DNA of 64,000 bases from Sanguinoderma infundibulare (taxonomy: Eukaryota > Basidiomycota > Agaricomycetes > Polyporales > Polyporaceae). The position numbers were made by a program, and so were the translations under genes. The notes under the pieces were generated by a model. It did not search any database. It was given only the letters and a program-made list of their open reading frames with translations, and was not told where the DNA came from. This document shows, one piece after another, positions 18,797-29,500 of this stretch (the stretch's first letter is position 1; every line of letters starts with the position of its first letter). Location: positions 248,001 to 312,000 of the forward strand of contig JAVLRN010000013.1 in the NCBI GenBank assembly GCA_032821775.1, read 5' to 3'.

Positions 18797-20720
18797 TCTG
18801 TCATCATCCAGGAGTTGACCAATAAAGTCAATTGCGATCGAGTTCCCCCTCGCATCAGGGACAGGTAGTGGGTGGAGGAGGCTGGCCAACTTCGTTGTCG
18901 AAGATTTGTTCCTCTGGCAATCCTCACAGGTGGGGATGTACATGTTAGCAAGCTCTTTTTGCATGTGAGGCCAGTAGTAGGCATCACACAGGTATGCATA
19001 TAATTTGTCCAGGCCAAAATGACCCATTGTGTTATGCACACATCAGAAGAGCCCCTTGCAAACATGTTGGACATGGGGAATCACCAGATGTTCACCAACA
19101 AAGAGCAGGCTGTTCTGTTCAGAGATGCCCAGGGAGCCCACATTCACCCATAGCTTTTAGCACCAGGCATCGCTCTGGTAGCCAGTCCTGATGGCATCCA
19201 ACCAAGCAGGATCTGTTGCAACATGGAGGAAGCCCACAGTGGTCACCACAATGTAGAGTGGCAGGTCTGGCCGCTCATGCAGCACGCACGATGCATTGTG
19301 CAGGTGGGCAACAGCTGCGCACATGGTGGTGATTGTGTCGTTCACTGTCAGTGTGCATGACAGTGCATTGGCAGCCATGTTTGTTTTACCAGGTATATAC
19401 TTGATGGTGAAGTCGTATTGGCCAAGAAATCCTTGCCATTGTACCTGGCACTGGGACAGAGTTTTCTGGCAGTCAAAGTCCTCCAGCATGTGGTGGTCAG
19501 TGAAGACCATGAATGGGACTCCCAGTAAGTCTACATGCCACTTTTCAAGCACATGGATGATTGCTAGTAACTCCTTTTTGTGGACAGGATAGTTCAGCTC
19601 TGCATCAGTGAGCAGGGCCGATTCAAAGGCAACTGGGTGCATGGAGTCAAGTGATGGGCTGAAGGAAAGCATCACCCCCATGTGGAAGTCACTGGTGTCA
19701 CAGGAGACAAAGATGTGGTTGGTATCAAGGGTGTCGTGGTCGATGGACATCAGGCACTTGCAGCTACAGACTAGACATTTGATCATGTCAAATGTGGCCT
19801 GGTGGTCTGGTGTCCAGCCAGGCCAATGAAGGTCTGCATTCTTAGTGGTCAGTGGATTCAGCATGTGCATGTGATTAGCAAGGTTGGGAAGGAAAGCAGC
19901 AACATATTGGACAAGGCCCAAGAATGTGTGCACCACAGTGGCAGATCACAGTGCAGGCCAGTTGAGTATCTCGTCAACTTTCTTCCCATTGAGTTCGATG
20001 CCGTGTGCAGAGATGTGGTGGCCGAGAAAGTTGAGCTCGAGGAGAAACAATGCTGTCTTCTTGTCAGAGACATACAGGTGTGCTGCCTGAAGTGCTTGTA
20101 GGATCAATTCAACATGGCAATGGTGTTCTTTGAGAGATTGAGACCAGATTACAATGTTGTCGAGGTAAATGTGGCAGAACTTCCCTATATATGGTCAGAG
20201 CACTGCATTCATCTGTTGTTGATGCATTGAGGGTGCATTCCAGCATCCTTGCGGCATCACCATCCATTTGTAGAGCCCAAATGGTGGTGTACTTGATGTC
20301 ATCCAGATGAATGTGCATTTGAAAGAAGGAGTTTATCATGACAAGTTTTCCCCAGATCTTGCCCTTGGCACAGTTGGCGAGGATGTTGCTGATTTTGGAG
20401 AGTAGGTGCATGTTGGAGATGGTGTTGAAGTTGAGAACACGATAGTCATTTACCCAGCAGGGTTGTGCAGTGGGGTCCAACTTCAGAACGAGGAAGGCTG
20501 GGGATGCATAGGGGCTGTCAGAAGGGTGAATGCAGCTGGCAGCGAGGTGTTTATCGAGGAAGACCTTCCAGACTTTGTGGTATTTTTTTGGACAGTTATA
20601 TTGTCAACAGGCAATGGTCATGTCGGCATTTTTCAGTACAAAGTAGTGGTAAACATCTGTGGAGAGGTGAGAAATGTGAGGGATGTCAGCCGGAAAGTGA
20701 TTGGCATACTTTGCCTTTGT
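18797..20720 (-). pseudogene. RT, RNase H and integrase start of gypsy relic
   Basis: Minus-strand fragments in order: RT fingers (HPSDSPYASPAFLVLK, then WVNDYRVLNFNTISNMHLL) near 20600-20350; the RT core has no recognisable YXDD; thumb and RNase H at 19936-19157 (FLGLVQYVAAFLPNLANHMH, SCDTSDFHMGVMLSF, YPVHKKELLAIIHVLEKWH, VFTDHHMLEDF); integrase zinc domain at 19039-18830 (MGHFGLDKLYAYL, then CEDCQRNKS) and AIDFIGQLLDDD directly before the TIR element. Several stops. Not functional. Confidence 0.8.
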
Positions 20721-20770
20721 TATGTCTCAATACCTTATGCAGGTATCAATATGTAGTCGAGTATTGAATC

Positions 20771-22200
20771 TAGCCTTACTTATCGAAGTAAAACCATGAG
20801 TTGTTGTCCAAACAACCCAAGAGATGTGCTATCCAAAGGAGAGTCCCCTAGTCTATAGGCAATGACTTAGATGTTTGATCTACAGTCATTGACTACCAAG
20901 GCCTGATAATGTCTGAGCAATGCAGGTGACTAAAGTATCTTCTGAAAGACTTTGTACATGACTTAGGGAGTCCCCCTTAGCTAGGGTAAGAAGACATGGG
21001 GGTGGTCCCCTATTGGTGTGACTTATGAACTGGAAACTAGACAGTTTCCATGGAATAGAGTAGGCTCCTGTGGATAGGACAGGAGACTGAAAACTGGGGG
21101 CTGCTACTGAGGTGTCGCCCCTTATATACATGTCTAGATGCTGCACTCTGTGCAGCTTGGTAGACTACGGACTACAGAACGAGTCATAACAAGTCATTAC
21201 TGCAGACTGTGAAAAAGGGTCATAAGAAGTCCTAGATATGTCTGAAGGGGGTGTAAGCATAGCAAACACGCAGACACAAGGGTACTGTGTCCATGCAGTC
21301 ACATAACTGCTGTGTCTGCATGGATGCAAGGGTAGTGTGTCTGCGCGGACACAAGGGTGTTGTGTCAGCGCAGGTATATAAAAGCTATGATTGCATGGAC
21401 ACATGAGTGTTGTGTCCACGTAGTTGCTGTGCATTGCTGCAGACTGTGCATTGCTGTGGACTGTGCAATGTATCCTAATGAGTCCATGGTTCTGGACTGT
21501 AGGAGGAGTTATGACTGTGGGCTGAGCCCTGATGAGGGCCAAGTTAGGATGAGTCCTGTTGACGAATCCTGAGTCATGCTTAGAATGTTCCAGTAATTGG
21601 TGGAATATTTCAGATATGACTATAGACTGTGGACTGCAGGAGAAGTCACAGTAAGCTTGAGTATTAGGTGAGGGATAGACTGTGTAGGACACAGTCTAGA
21701 GCACTTGATACATGTCCTTGCCAGGACACAGTCACATGGGCGTGTCTAGTCTGGTCACAAGTCCATGTATAATAGATGGAGTAATGACTGGAGGGGAACT
21801 GTGCACAGCACAGTTACTGATGATGGTAGAGGTGGAGATGGGCTGTTGATAGCACAGTCTCTGAAGAGGATGTGAGGGTAGACTGTGTACGACACAGTCT
21901 ACTTGTGCTGGTATGGAATAGTCAAGACACGGTCTCATGAGCGTGCCTGTACTGACTATAAGCCCAAAGTGGTCTTGATATATATGAGGAAAGGGTGTAG
22001 TCCAAGTATATATTGATGGGTGGTAAAGGGAGTGTATGTCCATGGATATGGACAGATGGTAGAGGAGTGGATGGTATGGGTATAATCCCTACGATAGAGT
22101 TGTGGTAGTGTGCGCATAAGGGATGTGAGGTCCAAGATGATAGTGATAGTGATATAAGTCTGTGCGAGGTGGATGTAGTTGAAGAAAAATGATAACCCCC
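20771..22200. other. Repeat-rich non-coding region with hairpins
   Basis: No supported gene. It holds loosely repeated GACACAAGGGTGTTGTGTC words at about 21260-21420, several TATA-like TATATA(A) boxes, and three short hairpins (21676-21901). It probably represents LTR or subterminal sequence of an unidentified element, possibly the 3' part of the neighbouring hAT relic. Confidence 0.5.
21676..21901. repeat. Three short hairpins with CTGTG stems
   Basis: TAGACTGTGT-AGG-ACACAGTCTA at 21676-21698 and TAGACTGTGT-ACG-ACACAGTCTA at 21879-21901 are the same perfect 10-bp hairpin with different 3-base loops. AACTGTGC-ACA-GCACAGTT lies between them at 21797-21815. The stems are conserved while the loops vary. 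Confidence 0.85.
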
Positions 22201-22209
22201 TATGTTAGC

Positions 22210-24260
22210 ATTGTAACAGGTGGTTGAAGATGTTCACACCCTGAGAGATCACAGTCAGTGATGTCGACGATGTCATCAATCTGATAGTTGGTGAGGTAGG
22301 TTGACAGCTTGACATGTGCACCTCAGGGATGACCTGCTTCTTCTTCTCCTCAGGCTTGGGCTGCACGACCTTCCCTTTGTATGCTCTGTCATATTTGTCC
22401 TGTAGCATGTTGCATGCATTTTGGATCCACTGCCTCAGCCACCTGGCATCCTAAAAGTATTGAAGCTTGTACTGTGGATGAAGGACTACACAGGTTCATT
22501 AGCATATCAACTCGTCATCACACTGGTGCCGCTTGAGAAAGATACATACTCATAGCAATGCAGTAGGTGGCTGAAAGGTCACTAAGGTTGTAGTACTTGT
22601 TGAGCATCTTCTTTGCGACACTGACAGCAGCTGTAATGGCCAGGTCATGCTTATTGTCGAGTGCAAGGTTCATGAGGGTAGTATCAATGTAGTCCATGGC
22701 TGAGATGACCTGGGCGAGATTTGGAGTACTGCATGAAAAGAATTCGGTGGCATGCTTGAAGACCTGGCATGAAACACTGGATAAGGGTAGATGTCAGCAA
22801 CATGGGATGAAGCATGAGCAGCATCTGATCATTGACACCATCTACCTAGACATTGTAGATGGTGGGCTCACCTTAAGTACTTTGCACAGTTGTTCTACAA
22901 GCTTCCACTTCCGCTTCCACAGATGGTACACTGCAAGACTATAATTGTCCTCTTTTGGGTCCTCCTCTGTGATCTTGTTGACTGCCAAACATAGCAAGAG
23001 AGTAGCTAAAAGCATGTCGTAGGTGGCATCCCAGCGGGTGCGGATGTCATAAGGGAGAAGGTGGTCGGGAAGGTCGAGTTGGGTGAGTATCACACGCCAT
23101 GCTGGCAGAAGCTTTGTCGATGAGTTGATGATCTTGAATGTGATCTTTCAGATCTAGGCAGTTTCCAGGTGGGGCTGTGAGCGCAGCACCCTAACCCCAA
23201 CCACATACCACTTACCTTAATGAGCATCATCTTCACAGACCTCACATTGCATTCGAACTCCTCTCGCTCTTCATCTGACATTGTCACCACCTCATCCACC
23301 CAGTCTTCACCATCTTTGACCATTGCATCATCCTCTGCCTCAAAGTCCTCCATCCCCTCCTCAGCCGCACGAGTATGCCTTGTCTCCTGCTCATCATCAT
23401 CAATTTGCTCAGCCAGCTCAGCAAGTGCACGGACGTCCAGGTCCATAATTGCATTGATATCCTCTGGCCTCAACACCTTCACCTCAAACTGCCCCACAAA
23501 ACTTCGGGCGACAAGCTGGTTACAGTGCACGAAGCAGTGGGTATGGTGGTACTTGCTCTTAAAGCCTGGGAGGATGTTGCCAAGGTGATGAATCATTTTT
23601 GTATTGTTGGATGTGTTGTCGAGTGTGATGGAAAGAATCTGGTTCAACTGGTAAGCATGCCATTCCCCTAACCCTCACCATAATGATAACTGTCACTTAC
23701 CTTGTCCTGGATACTAAATTTGAGCAGGATGTCCTTGAAGGAGAGTGCAAGGTTGATGCTGGAATGGGACTGCGAGTGTTATGAGAGGTAGAAATGTCAT
23801 GGATGAGAACTGGTATATACTTTTGCCAGCTCAACAAAGTCTAGCAGCATCCGAAGTGGCTTACCCTTTACTTCCAGGTGGATTGTGATTGCAATGAAGG
23901 AGTGGTGATTCAGAGATGTCCATGCATCTGTTGCAAAACTGAGTTTGCCAGGATACTGCTAGTAGTGTGTTTGAGCAGGGTGAGTGCATGTTTACTTGTA
24001 TACGTCAGATATTCATTTGTACCTGCAACATTTGGGCAATGTGTCTCCTTGTAGCAACAAAAATGGCCTTCACATCCCGAGAGACTGTCGTAGGCCATGG
24101 GACATAGTATCCAGGCCGGCTGCTCTTTGCAATAGTCAAGAAGCCTTGATCAGTGAATATCGTAAATGGACACAAATCTTCTGTGTGTCATGCGCAGTGT
24201 ATGACTGATCTGTTGGACAGGTACAGGCTGGCAGGAGCCCCAGTTCAGCACCAGAAGTGT
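22210..24260 (-). pseudogene. hAT-superfamily transposase, intron-containing relic
   Basis: Transposase fragments in correct order on the minus strand: SRPGYYVPWPTTVSRDVKAI and ATRRHIAQMLQ (about 24190-24060), LSFATDAWTSLNHHSF with the first catalytic Asp (about 23950-23900), LALSFKDILLKFSIQDK, ILSITLDNTSNN with the second Asp (about 23640), HCFVHCNQLVARSF, an acidic insert, IRTRWDATYDML (about 23040), KWKLVEQLCKVLK (about 22900) and YKGK/KYDR tail pieces near 22400. The joins are by ordinary GT-AG introns (for example DK|LNQIL). I see neither the C-terminal hAT dimerisation motif nor a clear N-terminal BED finger, so it is probably defective. Confidence 0.75.
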
Positions 24261-25406
24261 CTTGGCTCTGAGGAGCCCATCTTTAGGTTCAGAGAGCTGC
24301 CAGAGCGAAGGAAGGATAGGGAGTCAGTCCAGAAAGGACCTGGGGAGGAAGGTGAGAGCTCCAGGCACAGGATGCATGCCAGGCACAACATGATCTAGTG
24401 CGGACTCTATATGTACTCCCTATTCATTTACTATACTGCACAAATGATTGGCTTCTTGGCACATGACCTGAAAAGGCTGACTAAGATTCAAGCATGATAA
24501 CTGATACACATTGCTGTACACATGCTCAGTCAGCACAGGTTTTTCCTTTGTATGATAGGACTTTATTGTTATTTGGGAATGACTATTATACTCTATCTTT
24601 TTATCCTTTGAGCATTCCCACACTACAGACTTTAACCTATTATTCCTCATACTTAATTGTTTGAGGATAACTTTTATCCTGGTCTATTGTACTTGAGAAT
24701 ATTCTCAGATATATAGCACAATGATTGTGCATATTTCATGGTATGGATATGTTATTCCCATGCTGATTGGTGGACTATTGTTTATTCCTTTATTGTCCAT
24801 AGGATTATTTCTCACAGTCTGTATATACTCATTGTCCAAGGACAATAAGCACTTTAACAGTATTGTGCTATTTTTAGATACAGTATTGTGTCTATAGCCT
24901 ATTGTCCAGACTTAGCACAATAGCACAATAGCCTGTTTATTTGTATTTGGTTCTAGATAGCTACTAGTATATAAGGACCTCAGCTGGGTCCCTCAAGAAT
25001 GACAACTCAGTTTCCCTCAGAACTGTGTCCCACCTCTGGCAGGTGCTCCTGGTGCAACTGTGCACAATAGTCAAGTCCCTCCCTGAGAGTTAGAAAGCCT
25101 CTGACAGGCTTGCTCTCTATTATCCCCTTCCATACCTCACCCTTACCTATCATTACCCATACCTTACCCTTACCTATCATTCCCCATACCTCTGATCACT
25201 ATCATGAACACCTGGAGGAATATCTGACCTAAAGTCTGGTCCGATTACTTCAGGCACATATTATCTAGTAGTGCTTTCTATTAGGTAGTTTGTGCATATC
25301 TCATGTGCACCAGTGGACGGCCCAGGTTCTGCGTGGCTCATCAAGTATGAGATCCAGCAATGTCGATGACACACTATACAATGTACCTTGTCTGTGCCTT
25401 TGTTAA
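24261..25406. other. AT-rich non-coding stretch with repeats
   Basis: No gene recognised. It contains repeated ATTGTCC/GGACAAT words (24790-24930), a TATATAAGG box at about 24968 and an imperfect tandem of about 26 bp built on CTTACCTATCATT at 25140-25195. It ends in GTTAA, the left target duplication of the copia element. Confidence 0.5.
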
Positions 25407-25771
25407 TGTTAGATATCAAGCGCTGACGTGCGCCCGACGTTTACTGACAGGTTCTGTGTTTCCGGACCTTTACTATACTTCTTTAGTATACATACAATAC
25501 CGCCTGACGCGCCATTCCCTTTTCCGTACTTCCCACCGCTCCGTGCCCTGTCGTTACACATATACTTGCTCCCTCGCGTCCCGAGCACCTCAGTCTTCTT
25601 TCTCCTGACTGAGGTGCGTCTCCCCACGATCCTTACATACTTACGAGTTACTTATGTTGTACCATAGCTGCTCGCTCGTGCTCGCCGCTAGGTACTTACA
25701 CGTCCGAATATACCAGTCTTCTTTCTCCTGACTGAGCTGCTCGCTCGCGCTGGCCGCTAGTCTCGTTCACA
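25407..25771 (+). repeat. 5' LTR of copia element 1
   Basis: 365 bp. It contains internal partial repeats (CAGTCTTCTTTCTCCTGACTGAG twice, GCTCGCTCG blocks). Confidence 0.95.
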
Positions 25772-25783
25772 GGTTATGAGCCC
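25772..25783 (+). promoter_or_regulatory. Primer binding site for initiator tRNA-Met fragment
   Basis: GGTTATGAGCCC directly after the LTR is complementary to the anticodon arm of initiator tRNA-Met (GGGCUCAUAACC), not to a tRNA 3' end. This is the half-tRNA priming known for Drosophila copia. The same sequence starts the second copia element (complement of 42385-42398). Confidence 0.8.
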
Positions 25784-25797
25784 TGCTGCTCCGAGCC

Positions 25798-26562
25798 ATG
25801 GCCGACGTCCACAGGATCACCCCCGACCCCTCTTCCCAGCCGGAATCCACCTCAACCGTGAAGATCCCTGCCCTTAAGGAGGACGGCTCGAACTGGGTCC
25901 TTTATAAGGCCCAGTTCCTCACCGTCGTCCAATCGAAGAGCCTCCGGCGGTACCTCGAGGGCCGGGAGCGTCAACCTGTCGTGCCCACGGCACTCGGCGT
26001 CGATTCAGATGCTGACGAGCGGTATGAAACCACGCTCGACAAGTGGCTTGGCAATCATGCGACCATCAAGACCCTCCTTCTTCAGACGGTCCCCGAATCC
26101 CTTAAGCTCGACATTGTAACCAAGACACGCGCCGACGAGGCTTGGCAAGTCGTCACCTCGAAGTATGACAACCAAGGTGACTTCGTCCAGGTCAGCATCC
26201 TCTCCCGCATGCAACAGCTCCGCTGCGAGGAAGGAGTTGACCCCCACCCGCTTCTCACGGAACTCGCGCGCCTTCGCGCTGAGTACGCGACGGCCGGTGG
26301 CGCGCTCTCGGATGATCAATACAAGGTCTACATCCTCTCACTCCTCCCAGCCAACTACCGCCCTGCCGTCCGAGCCCTCCAAGTCACCGCATGCGCTGCC
26401 GGCAACGTCCTCTCTCCCAACGACCTCCTTCAGAGTATCACGGAGATCGCCCGAGACGAACACGCGATGGACGCCGAATCCTCGAACGCCACCGCTATGG
26501 CGGCGCGCGGCGGCATCAAGTGCTTCAATTGCAACAAGGAGGGACACACCAAGGCACAGTGA
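25798..26562 (+). CDS. gag: Gag of copia element 1, ends in the zinc knuckle
   Basis: 254 residues, a UBN2-type copia capsid (WVLYKAQFLTVVQSKSLRRY, WQVVTSKYDNQGDFVQVSIL). It ends CFNCNKEGHTKAQ-TGA: the first three ligands of the CX2CX4HX4C knuckle are present and the stop sits exactly at the fourth cysteine. The next codons continue in the same frame as pol, so a TGC-to-TGA change is the simplest explanation. Confidence 0.9.
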   Translation: MADVHRITPDPSSQPESTSTVKIPALKEDGSNWVLYKAQFLTVVQSKSLRRYLEGRERQPVVPTALGVDSDADERYETTLDKWLGNHATIKTLLLQTVPESLKLDIVTKTRADEAWQVVTSKYDNQGDFVQVSILSRMQQLRCEEGVDPHPLLTELARLRAEYATAGGALSDDQYKVYILSLLPANYRPAVRALQVTACAAGNVLSPNDLLQSITEIARDEHAMDAESSNATAMAARGGIKCFNCNKEGHTKAQ

Positions 26563-29500
26563 TGGAGCAAAGGCGGTGGAAGCGAGGGCCAGGGGCCAAG
26601 ACGTCGGAAGAAAGGGAAGGGGAAGGGCACAGGCGGAGGCGTGTCCAACAGAGAACTAGGGGAGAACGCGAACGTAGCACAAGGCAATGTAGCGGGTGCG
26701 TCCAATGGCAATGATACCCTTCACTCCTATTCGTTCTGGGGGGAGTCCGCCTACATCATTGCAACCGACTTCTCAAACGTTTCCGCACATCGCCTGCCCC
26801 TCGATCGCTTCACCCGCCTCACGGATTCCGGCGCGTCTCGTTATTTCGATCCCTGCCGCGACAACTTCGTGACCTTCCGGGAAATCGCCCCCATCCCCAT
26901 CCAGTCCGCAGACGGGCACACATTCCACGCAGTTGGTGAGGGGGACGTTCGTATTGCCTTAACCACCAGTAATACAAATCGAACCGATGAGTTTACTCTA
27001 CGTCGTGTTCTCTACGCCCCCTCCATGCCCGTTGCTCTCATCTCCGTCAGCTGCCTCGTCAACGCAGGCTACCAGGTTCAATTTTCCCAAAACGGCTGCC
27101 TCATCACCACCCCCGCCAGAAATTCCCTCCGCCCGATCCCCGCTCGCAAAGGCCTCTATCCCCTCCTAGGCGTTGAACCCGTCATGAACTCGCAGGCAGC
27201 TGAAACCGCCGCCGCGACACTGTCGGACCTGGAGTTCCACCGCCAGATGGGGCACGTCTACCCCCCGACCTTGCGCAAAATGGTCACGGAGGGTGTCGTG
27301 ACGGGCATCGAACTCGACGCGACCGCCGAGGTTCGGTTTTGTGATGTCTGCAAACAAGCAAAGCAGGCCCACGCACCATTCCCGAAGGAGCGCACGAGCC
27401 CGCCGTCAACACGTTATGGTCAACGTGTACACACAGACGTTTGGGGAAAAGCACAAGTTCGTACCTGGGACCAGAAAGACTACTTCATCACCTTCCTCGA
27501 CGACTACTCCGATGAAGCCGTCGTCGCCCTCATGCGAAACAAGAGCGACGCGCTCGACCGGTACCGGTCGTACGAGGCGTGGGCAAAGGTGCACCGCGGT
27601 GCCACCTCAATCGAGACCCTACAGAGCGACCGTGGTGGTGAGTACACCGGCCACGAGTTCACGGCTCACCTGGAGTCCGAGGGGACGACCCGCCGCCTCA
27701 CCGTCCACGATTCGCCGCAGCAAAACGGCAAGGGGGAGCGGCTCAACCGCACCACGGTTGAACACGCCCACGCCCTCCTCTTCGACGCCCGCCTCCCGAA
27801 GTTCCTCTGGGGCGAGGCCGTCCTGCACTCCACCTGGCTCCGCAACCGCACGACATCGAAGAACACCCCCGGTTCAACGCCGCGCGAGTTAGCCACAGGG
27901 GAGAAGCCGGATTTGTCCAGCTTACCGCGCTTCGGCGCATACGCCTGGGTCCTGCAGGAGAACACCGGTAAGCTTGACCCCAAGTCCAAGTGCGGCCGGT
28001 GGGTGGGATTCGCTCCGGACAGCAAAGGCCACAAGATCTACTGGCCGGAGCGAACCCCTGGGCAGCAAATCGTCTCCATCGAACGGAACGTCGATTTCGA
28101 ACCGGACGATGGAGCAATCGTCTCAGTCCGCGCTCAGTTTGAGGGGGAGAACACACCTGATGGCGCCCCAAGCGCGTCTCCTCCTCCTCCGAGCTCATCG
28201 GCATCTGCCCCCACCCCCAGCCATGCCACACCACAAGCAAGTCATGATGTGGCCACACCACACCATAACCTGCCCCAGGCGGCCCCCTCCTCCCAAAACC
28301 ACCCAAACCCGCCTTCCACCTCGCCTCCTACATCTCCTCCCGACCCTTCCTCGCCACCCGAGCCGTTAGACGAGCTGCTGAAGTTGCCTAGCATCATCCT
28401 AGAGCCATTGCCGGAGACCGCAGAGCAGACCGGCCGTCCAAAGCGAGTCCGCAAGCCAGCTGGCTGGATCCGTGACTTGCAGGCCGGAGTAGGCACCACG
28501 GGTGGGAGGGGCGCGCAGCGTGTTCCGAAGTCGATCCTAGGCAGCTCGGCACGCGTTGCAGTGCCCTCCGAGAGCCAGAGAGAGCCCGAGGGGGAGGAAC
28601 AGGGGGAGTATGGTGATGGAGAGGAGGAAACCGAGTATCCTGGTGGCTACGAAGATGTGTCAACCGTTGACGCCGGCGCCTGCCCGAGCACGACCGTCTA
28701 CGCACTCGCCGCTATGAGCTCGGACGATGAACCTTCTTACCGTGACGCAATGGCGGGACCTGAATGCGAGAAGTGGAGAGTGGCGATGACGGAAGAACTC
28801 GACCGCATCGCGAAGATGGACACCTACGATTTGGTCGAGGCTCCACCGGGAGCAAACATTATCGGCTCCGTTTGGGCACTTCGAAAGAAGAGGGACGAGC
28901 ATAACGTGGTCACCAAGCTCAAGGCGCACCTTTGTGCGCAGGGCTTTGCTCAGATCCCCGGGCTCGATTTCGACAAAACTGCCTCTCCGACCGCTCGACC
29001 ATCATCATTCTGTCTCGTCCTCACCCTCGCCACCACCAACGACTGGGAGATCCATCAGATCGATTTCAAGAATGCATACCTCAACGGCGACCTCGAGGAG
29101 ACCATATACATGCGTCAACCACTTGGTTTTGAGGTCTCGGGCCCGACGCGCCTCGTCTGGCGCCTCAAGAAGGCACTCTACGGCCTCAAGCAGGCTGGCC
29201 TCCAGTGGTACCGCAAGGTTTGCGCTCTCATGGACGAGTTGGGCCTGTCGCGCAGCGCACATGATCCGGGAGTCTTTTACTACCTACAGGATGGCGCCGT
29301 GATCATCATCGTCATTCACGTCGACGACTGTATCCTCGTCATCAATGGCACCCGACTCCTGCGCGCGCTCAAGGACCAGCTCCACGCTCGCTACGAGATT
29401 GTCGACCTTGGAGAAGCCCACTGGCTCCTCAGCTTCGAGATCCGTCGCGACCGTGCCGCGCGGACCATCTCCCTCTCTCAGGCAGCATACATTGACACCA

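Larger units (their letters stand above)
14270..20770 (-). mobile_element. Degenerate Ty3/gypsy element, split by a TIR element
   Basis: A minus-strand gypsy relic. At the 3' side a polypurine stretch (CAGGGGAGAG on the minus strand) abuts TGTAAGGATACG at 14538, the likely 3' LTR, with a TATATAG-like box inside it. Coding remnants read 5'->3' from about 20720 to 14700: RT, RNase H, integrase zinc domain, then, after the insertion at 15642-18796, integrase core and a chromodomain start. Many stops and shifts. No matching 5' LTR was recognised upstream of 20770, so the left/right limits are approximate. Confidence 0.75.

Noticed and set aside
21518..21570. Hammerhead-ribozyme-like words (CTGATGAG, GATGAGTCC...GACGAA...AGTC)
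   Set aside because: The CUGAUGA core and a correct stem II with GAAA never occur together; one copy has AGGATGA in place of the core and GAAT in place of GAAA. No consistent three-stem fold.
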